Origin: Bacteroidales bacterium
GTDB taxonomy: Bacteria; Bacteroidota; Bacteroidia; Bacteroidales; UBA932
Length of the DNA stretch: 35,827 nucleotides
NCBI GenBank assembly: GCA_017534745.1
Contig: JAFXVX010000008.1
Location: 1-35,827 of the forward strand
Reading direction: 5' to 3'
The notes under the pieces were generated by a model. The model searched no databases. It was not told the DNA's origin and saw only the letters and a program-made list of their open reading frames with translations. The translations under genes and the position numbers were made by a program. Positions 22,090-30,457 of the stretch are shown piece after piece (positions within the stretch are counted from its first letter, which is position 1; each line of letters begins with the position of its first letter).

Positions 22090-23208
22090 TTATAACATCA
22101 CCGGGGCGGCGTAGAGGGAAAGGAGGCGGCTGCGGAGGCTGGACGGACAGCCCTTGATATGGTTGAGGAAAGCGGAAGCTTCGGCTTCCGTGTAGTTTGG
22201 ATTGTCCTGCAGGTCATTGCCGGAGAGAATATCGGAGGCGATGTATGCAGTGGGCATAATCTTGTAGGCAGGGCGGATGCGACTGTCGAGAAGACAGGCG
22301 ACCGCCTTGTTAAAGCCGTTGCCCGGGAGGCCGGCGAACGGGGCGAAGTCCTCCTCGGTGAGAGGCTTGCAGATTTTCACGTGGATACGGCCCTTCGGGG
22401 TGGTGATGCCGGAGAGGATGCTGTTGAGGTCCTCGCCGGTCTTTTTGGTGTAGTAGCCCTGGCGCTCGAGGGCGGCGGTCTCGGCTACTTTGGCGAAATC
22501 GCAGGGTTCGTATTCATAGGAAATCGCCATGGGGGTGATGTGAAGGTCGGCCATGGCCTTGACCTGGTCGCCTTCCCCGCTGAGACCGAGCATCTTGATG
22601 ACGCCCTGGTCGGTCTTGTCCACGCCGTCCTTGGTGCGCCCGTTCCTCTGGGCGATCCAGACGGAGGCGTTCTTCTCGGTGAGAGTGTAGCGGATGTAGT
22701 CGGAAAGGTGACGGGAGATGTTGTAGAACTCACGGGCGGAAGTCGCCGCGGAGGGCCTTTCGACGCGGAACATCCTGTTAGCCTTGCCGATGTCCACGAC
22801 AATCCGCGGGTTCATCAGGTTGGCCCCGAAGGTGATTTCCGTAGAGGGCAAATTATTGATTACGAGGATATACTGGAGGATTGCAGCGTCCAGCATGATA
22901 TCCCTGTGGTTGGATATAAAAAGATACGCCCCGGAAGGGTCGATGTGCTCCAGGCCCTCGTAGGTCATCCCGTCGGAACTCTTGCTGAGGATCTCGGCGA
23001 TGACCCCGGCCATGATGTCCTCCTGGAGCTGGCGGGCGGTCCTGATCGACAGGACCTTGCGCTTGGCAGCCTCGAGAGGGATGCCGGGCATCACGTATGC
23101 CGCGATGATGGGGAATACTGGATCCGACGCGATACGCTCCATCGCTGAAGGGATTTCGCTGTCGTAGTAGGGTCTTATATCGTCGAAAACGGAAGGGTCC
23201 GGGCTCAT
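22090..23208 (-). CDS. Glycerolipid acyltransferase (PlsC/PlsB-like domain)
   Basis: A 372-residue protein with an acyltransferase domain that would transfer a fatty acyl chain to glycerol-3-phosphate or lysophosphatidate at the membrane face. The active-site segment reads FISNHRDIMLD (H101, D107). The spacing is H-x5-D rather than the textbook H-x4-D, although D103 could also be considered. IGKANRMFRVER and VWIAQRNGRTKDG correspond to the later substrate-binding motifs. There is no clear transmembrane helix. It is transcribed from its own -7 box (23254-23247) in a promoter region shared with the divergent thioredoxin gene. Acceptor and acyl donor are unknown. Confidence 0.85.
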   Translation of the reverse strand: MSPDPSVFDDIRPYYDSEIPSAMERIASDPVFPIIAAYVMPGIPLEAAKRKVLSIRTARQLQEDIMAGVIAEILSKSSDGMTYEGLEHIDPSGAYLFISNHRDIMLDAAILQYILVINNLPSTEITFGANLMNPRIVVDIGKANRMFRVERPSAATSAREFYNISRHLSDYIRYTLTEKNASVWIAQRNGRTKDGVDKTDQGVIKMLGLSGEGDQVKAMADLHITPMAISYEYEPCDFAKVAETAALERQGYYTKKTGEDLNSILSGITTPKGRIHVKICKPLTEEDFAPFAGLPGNGFNKAVACLLDSRIRPAYKIMPTAYIASDILSGNDLQDNPNYTEAEASAFLNHIKGCPSSLRSRLLSLYAAPVML

Positions 23209-23219
23209 AAAAAATTTAT

Positions 23220-23227
23220 TATCTTTG
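23220..23227 (+). promoter_or_regulatory. -7 box for the thioredoxin-uvrC operon
   Basis: TATCTTTG is an exact TAnnTTTG match. It is the left arm of a perfect 12-bp inverted repeat (23220-23231 with 23243-23254) whose right arm is the -7 box of the opposite gene. Transcription would start in the spacer near 23234, about 20 bases before the ATG at 23254. Confidence 0.65.
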
Positions 23228-23246
23228 TCTTCCAGAAACCAAAAGA

Positions 23247-23254
23247 CAAAGATA
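23247..23254 (-). promoter_or_regulatory. -7 box for the acyltransferase gene
   Basis: Read on the minus strand this is TATCTTTG, identical to the box on the other strand at 23220-23227. It lies 39 bases before the acyltransferase ATG. The last base overlaps the A of the thioredoxin start codon. Confidence 0.6.
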
Positions 23255-23826
23255 TGAAAAAAATCCTCTTCCTCGTAATCGCCGCTACGCTCGGCGCCGT
23301 ATCCTGCTGCTTTGCAGGCAAATCCGCCAAAGCCGCCGAGGCTGAAAACGCAGTCGAGGCCGAAGAGCCCGCGGCCGACGACGACGCCCTCTCCATCAAG
23401 GTCGGCGAAATGTTCAGGGACTTCACGGTCGTCCAGGACCCCGCCTCCCCGGAGAAATCCACCGTCAAATTCTCCGACTATGTCGGCAAGGGCAAATACA
23501 TCCTCGTCGATTTCTGGGCCTCCTGGTGCCCTCCCTGCAGGGCCGAGATTCCAGTCGTGGCAAAGGTCTATGAGAAATACGCCGGAGAGAACTTCGACGT
23601 CCTGAGTGTCGCCGTATCCGACAAGCCGGAAGACTCGAAGAAGGCCGCGAAGGAGCTCGGCGTCGTGTGGAATTCCATCATCAACGCCCAGAAGATCCCC
23701 GGCGAACTCTACGGGATCAAATATATTCCCCAGATCATGCTCTTCGGCCCTGATGGCAAGCTCATTGCGTATGACCTCCGCGAGGAAGGCATCGAGGCTG
23801 CCGTAAAGGCCGCCCTCGGCAAGTGA
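23254..23826 (+). CDS. Lipid-anchored thioredoxin-like disulfide oxidoreductase (TlpA/ResA type)
   Basis: A 190-residue secreted thioredoxin-fold protein. The N-terminus is a lipoprotein signal ending in AVSC with acylated C18, followed by an acidic, Ala/Glu-rich linker (about residues 24-46). The TlpA-like domain carries FWASWCPPCRAEIP with the redox pair C92 and C95, and the cis-proline loop YIPQIML. It probably reduces or exchanges disulfides in periplasmic proteins. Its stop overlaps the GTG start of uvrC by 4 bp (GTGA), so the two are translationally coupled despite unrelated roles. Confidence 0.93.
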   Translation: MKKILFLVIAATLGAVSCCFAGKSAKAAEAENAVEAEEPAADDDALSIKVGEMFRDFTVVQDPASPEKSTVKFSDYVGKGKYILVDFWASWCPPCRAEIPVVAKVYEKYAGENFDVLSVAVSDKPEDSKKAAKELGVVWNSIINAQKIPGELYGIKYIPQIMLFGPDGKLIAYDLREEGIEAAVKAALGK

Positions 23827-25622
23827 CGATTAAAGAGAAAATAGCGCTCCTCCCCCATTCCCCCGGTGTCTACAGGTATTACGACGCCGGGGGTACGGTA
23901 ATATATGTCGGCAAGGCAAAGGATCTCCACAAGAGGGTGGCGCAGTATTTCGTCCCCGCGGAGCGGCTCAACACAAAGACCCGGCTCCTCGTGTCGAAGA
24001 TCGCCGACGTGCAGTATTCCGTCGTGGACTCCGAATCCGACGCGCTGCTTCTCGAGAACAATCTCATCAAGCAGTACAAGCCACGCTACAACATCCTGCT
24101 CAAGGATTCAAAGACCTATCCATGGATCTGCGTCAGCAGTGATGAATTTCCCAAGGTATTCATCACCAGGAGGATAGACCGCTCGAAAGGGAACCGCTAC
24201 TTCGGTCCATACAGTTCCGCCCTCCATGCAAGGGCCATGGTCGATCTGTTCTCGGAAATCTATCCGCTCCGCTCCTGCAAGCTCAGCATCACGTCCGAAG
24301 CCATTCTCCGCAAAAAATACCGCCCCTGCCTCGACTTTCATCTCGGCAAGTGCAGGGGGTGCTGCATCGGCGCCATTTCCCGTGCGGAATACGCCGCCAA
24401 TATTGAAGAAATCGTCGCCATCCTTCAGGGAAAGGCCGGCGAGATAGTGCGGCACTACCGCGAGAGGATGCTCGACGCCGCTGAAGCGCTCGAGTTCGAG
24501 GAAGCGCAGGAGTTGAAGGAGAAGATGGAACTTCTTGGAAACCACTACTCGAAGTCCATCGTATCCTCCGTCTCGGAGACCGACGCGGACGTTTTCTCGC
24601 TCGTCTTCGACGGCCAGGATGCCTACGGCAACTTCCTCCGCATCCGCAGCGGAGCCATCATCACTTCCCTCAATCTCGGCTTCCATACGAACATCGAAGA
24701 GACTCAGGAATCGGTTCTCAGCAGTTTTGTTGCAGAGATCGAATCCCGTTTCGGAGAGCTCTCAAAAGAGGTCATCGTCCCGTTCAGGCCGGACGTCTCG
24801 ATTGAAGGGGTGGAGTTCCGTATCCCCGTGAGGGGTGACAAACTGGCCCTTCTGGAGCTCAGCGCCAAAAACGCAAAAGAATTCCACTTCAACTCACTCA
24901 AGCAGAAAGAGCACACCAATCCGGACGAATTCCGCGCCTCGGTGGTGGAGGATCTCCGCAAGGCGCTTGGAATGAAGGTCTCCCCCGTCCACATGGAGTG
25001 CTTCGACAACTCCAATATCCAGGGGACGAATCCGGTAGCCTCCTGCGTCGTTTTCCGGAACGCCGAGCCGTCGAAAAAGGACTACCGCAAATTCAAGATC
25101 AAGACCGTCATCGGAGCCAACGATTTCGCCTCGATGAAGGAGGTGGTCAACAGGCGCTATTCGAGGCTTCTCGCCGAAGCGCCGGACGACCTGCCGCAGC
25201 TCGTCGTAATCGACGGCGGCAAGGGGCAGCTCGACGCCGCCTGGCAGGCCCTCGCCGAGCTTGGCCTGACCGAGAGGCTGACCGTCATCGGCCTCGCAAA
25301 ACGCCTGGAGGAGGTCATCCGAGTCGGTGACCCTTATCCGCTGTTTATCGACCGTAACTCACAGGCTCTCAAGGTATTGCAGCGCATTCGCGACGAGGCG
25401 CACCGCTTCGGTATCACCTTCCACCGTGACCTTCGTTCGAAGGCGCAGGTGAAATCAGCCCTACGGGAAATCAAGGGCGTCGGCGACAGGACGGAGCAGA
25501 GGCTTCTGCTCCACTACGGCTCAGTCGCCCGCATCGCTGCAGCCCCCGACGAAGAGCTCGCATCCTTCGTCGGTCCCGACCTCGCCCGCCGCATAAAAGA
25601 ACATCTCAACGGCAATGAGTAA
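23823..25622 (+). CDS. uvrC: Excinuclease ABC subunit C
   Basis: UvrC makes both incisions in nucleotide excision repair. The 599-residue protein has the N-terminal GIY-YIG nuclease domain (SPGVYRYYDAGGTVIYVGKA, about residues 12-31) and a cysteine cluster (CLDFHLGKCRGCC). A UVR motif near residue 220 (LEFEEAQELKEKMELL) and the C-terminal RNase H-like domain follow (CFDNSNIQGTNPVAS and VIDGGKGQL). It ends in helix-hairpin-helix motifs (ALREIKGVGDRTEQRLL). The start is a GTG overlapping the thioredoxin stop. No alternative ATG upstream of the GIY motif is available. Confidence 0.97.
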   Translation: MTIKEKIALLPHSPGVYRYYDAGGTVIYVGKAKDLHKRVAQYFVPAERLNTKTRLLVSKIADVQYSVVDSESDALLLENNLIKQYKPRYNILLKDSKTYPWICVSSDEFPKVFITRRIDRSKGNRYFGPYSSALHARAMVDLFSEIYPLRSCKLSITSEAILRKKYRPCLDFHLGKCRGCCIGAISRAEYAANIEEIVAILQGKAGEIVRHYRERMLDAAEALEFEEAQELKEKMELLGNHYSKSIVSSVSETDADVFSLVFDGQDAYGNFLRIRSGAIITSLNLGFHTNIEETQESVLSSFVAEIESRFGELSKEVIVPFRPDVSIEGVEFRIPVRGDKLALLELSAKNAKEFHFNSLKQKEHTNPDEFRASVVEDLRKALGMKVSPVHMECFDNSNIQGTNPVASCVVFRNAEPSKKDYRKFKIKTVIGANDFASMKEVVNRRYSRLLAEAPDDLPQLVVIDGGKGQLDAAWQALAELGLTERLTVIGLAKRLEEVIRVGDPYPLFIDRNSQALKVLQRIRDEAHRFGITFHRDLRSKAQVKSALREIKGVGDRTEQRLLLHYGSVARIAAAPDEELASFVGPDLARRIKEHLNGNE

Positions 25623-25651
25623 AAACATTTTTTTTGTCGGAAATTTTTATT

Positions 25652-25659
25652 AGCTTTGC
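25652..25659 (+). promoter_or_regulatory. -7 box for acpP
   Basis: TAGCTTTG matches TAnnTTTG exactly and lies 45 bases before the acpP ATG. A TTTG 14 bases upstream is closer than the usual -33 spacing. The region after it is AT-rich, as expected for a strongly translated leader. Confidence 0.6.
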
Positions 25660-25704
25660 GCTTTGTAAAATCGGAAAATATATAATAACAAAAAATAACC
25701 CATT

Positions 25705-25950
25705 ATGACTAACGAAGAAGTTGTAAAGAAGGTAACAGCCATCATAGTTGACAAACTTGGTGTGGAGCCCTCAGAAGTCACTGAGTCCGCTAGCTTTACC
25801 AACGACCTCGGAGCCGACTCCCTCGACACTGTCGAGCTCCTTATGGAATTTGAGAAGGTTTTCGGCATCAAGATCCCCGATGAGGAGACCGCCGGTATCG
25901 CAACCGTCGCCGACGCCGTTGCCAAGGTCGAGGAAAAGCTCAACGCTTAA
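25705..25950 (+). CDS. acpP: Acyl carrier protein
   Basis: An 81-residue acidic carrier protein that holds growing fatty acyl chains on a 4'-phosphopantetheine arm. The attachment site is S39 in [10 protein letters not shown]. It is a complete, normal-length type II ACP. Unusually for the phylum it is not directly followed by fabF in this window. A terminator follows, and then a diacylglycerol kinase gene. It is preceded by its own promoter. Confidence 0.97.
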   Translation: MTNEEVVKKVTAIIVDKLGVEPSEVTESASFTNDLGADSLDTVELLMEFEKVFGIKIPDEETAGIATVADAVAKVEEKLNA

Positions 25951-25970
25951 TCCGACTCAATAGAATTCAG

Positions 25971-26002
25971 ACGCCGTGGCCTTAAAATGTCGCGGCGTTT
26001 TG
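25971..26002 (+). terminator. Intrinsic terminator after acpP
   Basis: The stem pairs ACGCCGTGG (25971-25979) with TCGCGGCGT (25990-25998), with two G-T pairs, and a short T-run follows. It ends acpP transcription and also rules out the upstream alternative start of the next gene, which would lie inside the hairpin. The stem sequence closely resembles that of the terminator at 28963-28996. Confidence 0.75.
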
Positions 26003-26007
26003 TATTT

Positions 26008-26886
26008 ATGAAAAAGGTCCTGTTTATCGTAAACCCGATCTCTGGCGGGAAGTCGAAGCGGAAAATCATCAGTCTGATTGAGGCCTTCGCCGCTGGGAGC
26101 GGGGTCGAGGCGACAATCCGCCAGAGCGAATACGCCGGCCATGCGACTCTCCTTGCGAAGGAGAGCGACACAGACGTGGTCGTTGCCGTCGGCGGCGACG
26201 GGACTGTCAGTGAAGTAGCGCAAGGACTCGTCGGCACCGGCAAGGCGCTCGGCATCATCCCCTGCGGCAGCGGCGACGGGCTCGCGCTGCATCTTGGGAT
26301 CAGCCGCCGGCCGGAGCGTGCGCTCCGCACCCTGCTGGACGGGACCGTGCAGACGATAGACTACGGCCTCATCGACGGCCGGCCGTTTTTCTGCACCACC
26401 GGCGTCGGCCTGGACGCCGAAGTGGCCTGGCAATTTGCCACTTCCGGCAAGCGTGGCCTGTGGACCTATATCTCCCTCTCCTGGAAAATCTGGCAGCACT
26501 TCAAGCCGGAGACCTATTCCATAGAGGTTGACGGCAAGACCTTTACCGCCCCGGCCGTTTTTGTAACTGTGGGCAACGCCAACCAGTGGGGAAACCAGGC
26601 GAGGATCACATCGCTCGCCTCGCTGCAGGACGGCCTGCTGAACCTGACCGTGGTGGCGCCGTTCAAAACGATAGAAATCCCTGTCCTTGCCACCAAACTG
26701 CTTGACGGGCGGGCTCATACGAGCCGCCGCGTCCAGTTGGAGACAGGCAGGCATATCGTCATCCGCCGGAGCCAGGAGGGCCCGGCCCATTTTGACGGAG
26801 ACCCATGCATGAAAGGGACCGAAATTGTTATCGACATCGTCCCCGCGGCGCTAAAAGTTGTCGTTCCGAGAAATAGAAAAATATGA
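26008..26886 (+). CDS. Diacylglycerol/lipid kinase family protein (DagK/YegS type)
   Basis: A 292-residue soluble lipid kinase that would phosphorylate diacylglycerol or a related lipid with ATP. Motifs are FIVNPISGGK at the N-terminus, the nucleotide-binding GGDGT (residues 62-66), and GSGDGLA (87-93), where most relatives have GTAND or GSGNG. FDGDP near the C-terminus matches the usual catalytic region. The ATG at 26008 is chosen because an in-frame start seven codons earlier would sit in the acpP terminator. The stop overlaps the next gene by 4 bp (ATGA). Pairing with an LTA-synthase-like enzyme suggests that it recycles the diacylglycerol released by that enzyme. Confidence 0.88.
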   Translation: MKKVLFIVNPISGGKSKRKIISLIEAFAAGSGVEATIRQSEYAGHATLLAKESDTDVVVAVGGDGTVSEVAQGLVGTGKALGIIPCGSGDGLALHLGISRRPERALRTLLDGTVQTIDYGLIDGRPFFCTTGVGLDAEVAWQFATSGKRGLWTYISLSWKIWQHFKPETYSIEVDGKTFTAPAVFVTVGNANQWGNQARITSLASLQDGLLNLTVVAPFKTIEIPVLATKLLDGRAHTSRRVQLETGRHIVIRRSQEGPAHFDGDPCMKGTEIVIDIVPAALKVVVPRNRKI

Positions 26887-28943
26887 ATAAACTGAAAGTA
26901 AAAGACTGGTTTTCGTTTTTCGCACCGCGGTTCCTGCTGCTGACCCTGATTCTGGGGGTGCTGGTGAGGATAGCGCTGATCCTGCACCCGGTGACAGTGA
27001 TAGACTGGGGTTGGAAGGACTGGCTGGCTATTTTCGGACTGGGCTTTCTTAATGATATCGCTTTCACGGCGATTGCCCTGGTGCCGGCCTTTGTCGCCTA
27101 CACCTTCATGACGGACGACAAATACCGCAAACCCTGGGGCTATATCCTCTGGGGCGCATTCCTGCTGTTTACGCTGTATATTGTCTTTTTCAACGACATC
27201 ACAGATGAATACGGCGGCCCCCTGCCACCTATCATCAACGGAGTGCTTGTCTTCCTGCTTCTCTGCGCGACGCTCAAGCTTTTTATCCCGAGCATCCGCA
27301 AGGGCTGGCGTACAGCAGCGATATATATAGTTATGATGCTCTACGCCTGCGCGGCAGTCACCATCGCCTTCAGCGAGGTCGTGTTCTGGGAGGAGTTCGG
27401 CGTACGGTTCAATTTCATCGCAGTCGATTACCTTGTCTATACGAATGAGGTTATAGGAAATATCGTCGAGTCATATCCCATCGTGTGGATGGTCCTCGCG
27501 ATGCTGGTTGTCGCAGGAGGCATCTGCTACCTCATGACTCTCAGGAGGGACATCCGTGAGAGCGGGATATCAGGATGGCCGCAGTGGGCGATATCCCTCG
27601 GCATCCTCGCCGCAGTCGCATTCGGCGGCGGCGCCTGGCTGCACTGGGGCTACCGCAACTTCCAGCGGGAGAACCTCTATGCTACCCAACTGCAGGAAAA
27701 CGGCTGCTGGGATTTTCTGGAGGCATTCATGTCCAATGAGCTGAACTACGCCAAGTTCTACGAGATGCTTCCGCAGGAGGAAGCCGTGGCCCTGCAGCAG
27801 GAGCTCTGCGGACAGAATGCGGACGGTGTCCGCGTCGTCCGCGACGCTCTCCCTCCCGTGAAGAAAAACATAGTCCTCATTACGGTGGAAAGCCTCAGTG
27901 CGGAGTTCCTCACACGCTACGGCCCCGGCTATGGCATCACGCCGAACCTCGACACCCTTCTGGAGAAGAGCCTCGTCTTTGACAACCTTTTCGCGACGGG
28001 CAACCGCACCGTCCGCGGTCTTGAAGCCGTAACCCTCTGTATTCCACCGTCATCCGGCGAGAGCCTGGTCAAGCGGCCAGATTGCAGCGGCCTCTTCTCT
28101 ACAGGACAGGTCCTCCGCGACAACGGCTACAGCACCAGCTATATCTACGGCGGCGACAGCTATTTCGACAATATGGGCACCTTCTACGGCGCCTGCGGCT
28201 ACGAGATTGTGGACAAAAAGACCTACGACAAGGACGCCATTGTCATGGCCAACATCTGGGGGACCTCCGACGAGGATTCCTATCGAGAGGCCCTGAAGCG
28301 CTTCGACGCTTCGTACGAGGCCGGCGAACTCTTCTTCGCGCAGATTATGACCATTTCAAATCACCGGCCCTACACCTATCCGGAGGGCAGGATTGAATAC
28401 GAGGGCAACCCCATGAGCCGTCACGCCGCGGTGAAATACACCGACTGGGCAATCGGTGATTTCCTTCGCCAGGCCTCCTCAAAGCCATGGTTCAGCGAGA
28501 CGGTGTTTGTGATTATGGCCGACCACTGCGCCTCATCCGCCGGTAAGACTTCGCTTCCGCTGGATTGCTATCACATCCCGGCGCTGATCTACGCCCCGGG
28601 GTTCATAGAACCGCAATACATCGGCAAAATCTGCTCACAGATTGACATTATGCCGACTCTCTTCTCACTTCTGCACCTGAGCTACGACGCGCCTTTCTAC
28701 GGGCAGGACATCCTATCAGACGATTTCAAGGAAAGAGCCTTTATGGCTACATATCAAGACCTTGGCTACTTCACCGATAACATCCTGACCGTCCTCTCGC
28801 CGGTCCGCAGGGTGCAGCAGTTTGCCGCCATCCGCCACGATGAATGGTGGTTCAACGAAGAACCTCTGGCGGAGACCGCCGAAAAGCAGCTCCGCGAGGC
28901 CCAGGCCTTCTATCAGGTCGCCAATCTGGCTCACGCGAGATAA
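26883..28943 (+). CDS. LTA synthase-like phosphoglycerol transferase (sulfatase superfamily, membrane)
   Basis: A 686-residue protein with about six or seven N-terminal transmembrane segments (residues ~10-260) and a large extracytoplasmic alkaline-phosphatase/sulfatase-fold domain. Expected metal and catalytic residues are in place: E336 in ITVESLSAEF, the nucleophile candidate T376 in GNRTVRGLE, and D547-H548 in MADHCAS. SNHRPYTYP is the usual substrate-side motif. Relatives such as LtaS and MdoB move glycerol-phosphate from phosphatidylglycerol onto a polymer or glycan and release diacylglycerol. In a Gram-negative host the acceptor is unknown; a periplasmic or surface glycan is plausible. 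It is translationally coupled to the lipid kinase and followed by a strong terminator. Confidence 0.9.
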   Translation: MNKLKVKDWFSFFAPRFLLLTLILGVLVRIALILHPVTVIDWGWKDWLAIFGLGFLNDIAFTAIALVPAFVAYTFMTDDKYRKPWGYILWGAFLLFTLYIVFFNDITDEYGGPLPPIINGVLVFLLLCATLKLFIPSIRKGWRTAAIYIVMMLYACAAVTIAFSEVVFWEEFGVRFNFIAVDYLVYTNEVIGNIVESYPIVWMVLAMLVVAGGICYLMTLRRDIRESGISGWPQWAISLGILAAVAFGGGAWLHWGYRNFQRENLYATQLQENGCWDFLEAFMSNELNYAKFYEMLPQEEAVALQQELCGQNADGVRVVRDALPPVKKNIVLITVESLSAEFLTRYGPGYGITPNLDTLLEKSLVFDNLFATGNRTVRGLEAVTLCIPPSSGESLVKRPDCSGLFSTGQVLRDNGYSTSYIYGGDSYFDNMGTFYGACGYEIVDKKTYDKDAIVMANIWGTSDEDSYREALKRFDASYEAGELFFAQIMTISNHRPYTYPEGRIEYEGNPMSRHAAVKYTDWAIGDFLRQASSKPWFSETVFVIMADHCASSAGKTSLPLDCYHIPALIYAPGFIEPQYIGKICSQIDIMPTLFSLLHLSYDAPFYGQDILSDDFKERAFMATYQDLGYFTDNILTVLSPVRRVQQFAAIRHDEWWFNEEPLAETAEKQLREAQAFYQVANLAHAR

Positions 28944-28962
28944 CGGCACATCTATAAAAGAG

Positions 28963-28996
28963 AACGCCGTGGCCCTTTTAAGGTCACGGCGTTTTT
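28963..28996 (+). terminator. Intrinsic terminator after the phosphoglycerol transferase gene
   Basis: The stem pairs AACGCCGTGGCC (28963-28974) with GGTCACGGCGTT (28981-28992, one G-T pair), followed by a T-run at 28992-28997. The T-run is also the first part of the 23-bp direct repeat shared with tRNA-Arg, so the island boundary abuts this terminator. Confidence 0.85.
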
Positions 28997-29013
28997 TGTG
29001 ATTCCGTTGGGAC
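28991..29013. repeat. Direct repeat of the tRNA-Arg 3' end (candidate distal attachment site)
   Basis: Bases 28991-29013 equal 35552-35574 with one mismatch (28997 versus 35558). The last 16 bases (28998-29013, GTGATTCCGTTGGGAC) are identical. The right copy is the 3' end of tRNA-Arg(TCT) on the minus strand. The left copy has the same orientation and no tRNA around it. This is the geometry left by tyrosine-recombinase integration at a tRNA 3' end. The stretch 29014-29150 beyond it holds no gene I can support, only a small hairpin at 29048-29062. Confidence 0.65.
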
Positions 29014-29150
29014 CTTTTCCCCCAACCTTTGGCCCAGGGTTTTTGGATTGTCTGTAAGACAAGTTTGACCCTCTGAGGGGCCACAAAGTAGCATAGCATA
29101 TCAGAATTAGGGATACAACAATGTGTCTTTGTTAAGTTCGTTTTATATAC

Positions 29151-29188
29151 GACCGGCGCTCTTGGGGAGGAGCGCCGGTCAATTTTTT
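29151..29188 (+). terminator. Strong hairpin after the export operon, T-run on the plus strand
   Basis: A perfect 10-bp GC-rich stem (29151-29160 with 29171-29180, GACCGGCGCT/AGCGCCGGTC) is followed by AATTTTTT on the plus strand. The neighbouring operon ends at 29201 on the minus strand, where the tail after the stem is only moderately U-rich. It may act in both directions, ending the export operon and shielding it from readthrough. Confidence 0.65.
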
Positions 29189-29200
29189 GTCTTCGCCCGC

Positions 29201-30457
29201 TCAGGCGTCGATGGGCTTCAGGCCGCGGCGCCGGTTGATTTCATCGCGCAGCGCATCGATCTTCTCCTTGTGCTCCAACACTTTGTTTTCCACAAAGATT
29301 GCTGCGGATGCAAGGAAATAATACACCACGGTCTGGATGGTCATCGCCGTTATTTCGGGCGCAATCGTCGCCAGTGTCCCGCCCGCTGTATTGAGATTGA
29401 TGAAGGCCCGGCAGCCGAATGTCGAAGGGAAGAGGTATGAGAATACTCTCCAGAATCCGGGGATGGCGGTCTGCGGCCAGGAGAATCCCGTCAGGAAAAT
29501 GCAGATCGGCGACATAAAAAGAAACAGGACAAAGACCGTCTCCCGCCGCGTGATGAGCGTTGACCAGGTAAAGGAGAATACGATGCAATCCACCACAAAG
29601 AAGGTCAGGAGCACCATCACTTCCCACCAGGGGGCCTGCTGCGGCAGGTGGAACATCCACGGGATGAGCAGGGCAACCAGGGGGCCGATCACCATATAGA
29701 CGGCGAAATACGCCGCCCCGCGTCCCAGTACGACACGCCCTACACCCAGGTCCTGCAAGCCTTCCGCCATCGAAACGAAACTGCGGTTCTGTTCCCGAAG
29801 CGTCCCGGCAAGCAGGGAAGAGCCATAGAACAAGGTTTGCTGGATGACCAGCAGCAGGGCGGCACTGATAAAGAAGATCGTGTAGGAAAAAGACCGGTTG
29901 TACGGCATACTTTCGTCGATTTCAACCGGCGCAATCAATTCTTCGGCCACCTCCGCATCGTACCCGGCCGCGGCATAGTGTTCCGCCTGGATCTCGTGCA
30001 ATTCGTCCAGCATCACGAAATTACAGCCCATCGTCAGGCACTTGTAATAGAGGAAGCTGGACATATCGGCATAGGTGCAAAGCGGGCTCTGCTCCATCCG
30101 GACGATCTTCTCGTCGTAATCCGACGGAAAATACACGATACCGTGCACCTTCCCCTCCTGCATCAGTTTCTCGGCTTCGGGCATATTGATGCAGTCATAC
30201 GCCACGGCGCATTCGCGGGTCGCATCCAGCTTCCTCACGAAGCGCCGGCTGTAGCTGCCGGCGGAATTATCCACCACCGCGACCGGCATCTCGTCCAGCA
30301 GGCCGTTGTGATAGATAAAATTGTACAGCAGGGGGTAAATAAGTCCGCCGAGGAAGAAAATCACCAGCACCCCCTCGTCCGAGAAGATCATCTTCAACTC
30401 GTGAACAAAGATGGAGTACCAGTCGGCGAACCATTGCCTTATGTAGTTTGTTTTCAT
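29201..30457 (-). CDS. ABC-2 type transporter permease (second permease of an export operon)
   Basis: A 418-residue ABC-2 membrane protein of the YhhJ/DrrB-like drug exporter type. One N-terminal transmembrane helix (VLVIFFLGGLIYPLLYNFIY) is followed by a large periplasmic domain (~50-220) containing VVDNSAGSYSRRFVRKLDAT and GIVYFPSDYDEKI. Five or so helices then follow (SFSYTIFFISAALLLVIQQT through TIQTVVYYFLASAAIFV). The start is the ATG at 30457, overlapping the stop of the preceding permease by one base (TAATG). A longer in-frame extension to 30652 is rejected because it would lie inside that gene. It is the last gene of the operon. No ATPase gene is present nearby. Confidence 0.9.
   Translation of the reverse strand: MKTNYIRQWFADWYSIFVHELKMIFSDEGVLVIFFLGGLIYPLLYNFIYHNGLLDEMPVAVVDNSAGSYSRRFVRKLDATRECAVAYDCINMPEAEKLMQEGKVHGIVYFPSDYDEKIVRMEQSPLCTYADMSSFLYYKCLTMGCNFVMLDELHEIQAEHYAAAGYDAEVAEELIAPVEIDESMPYNRSFSYTIFFISAALLLVIQQTLFYGSSLLAGTLREQNRSFVSMAEGLQDLGVGRVVLGRGAAYFAVYMVIGPLVALLIPWMFHLPQQAPWWEVMVLLTFFVVDCIVFSFTWSTLITRRETVFVLFLFMSPICIFLTGFSWPQTAIPGFWRVFSYLFPSTFGCRAFINLNTAGGTLATIAPEITAMTIQTVVYYFLASAAIFVENKVLEHKEKIDALRDEINRRRGLKPIDA

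Noticed and set aside
29048..29062. A small perfect hairpin (TTGTCT GTA AGACAA) inside the left island edge.
   Set aside because: It has only 6 pairs, no T-run and no adjacent gene; no function can be supported.
29108..29118. A shared 10-base word (AGGGATACAA) near both ends of the putative island (also near 35506).
   Set aside because: It is too short and AT-rich to separate from chance without other copies, and no transposase or integrase is present to relate it to.
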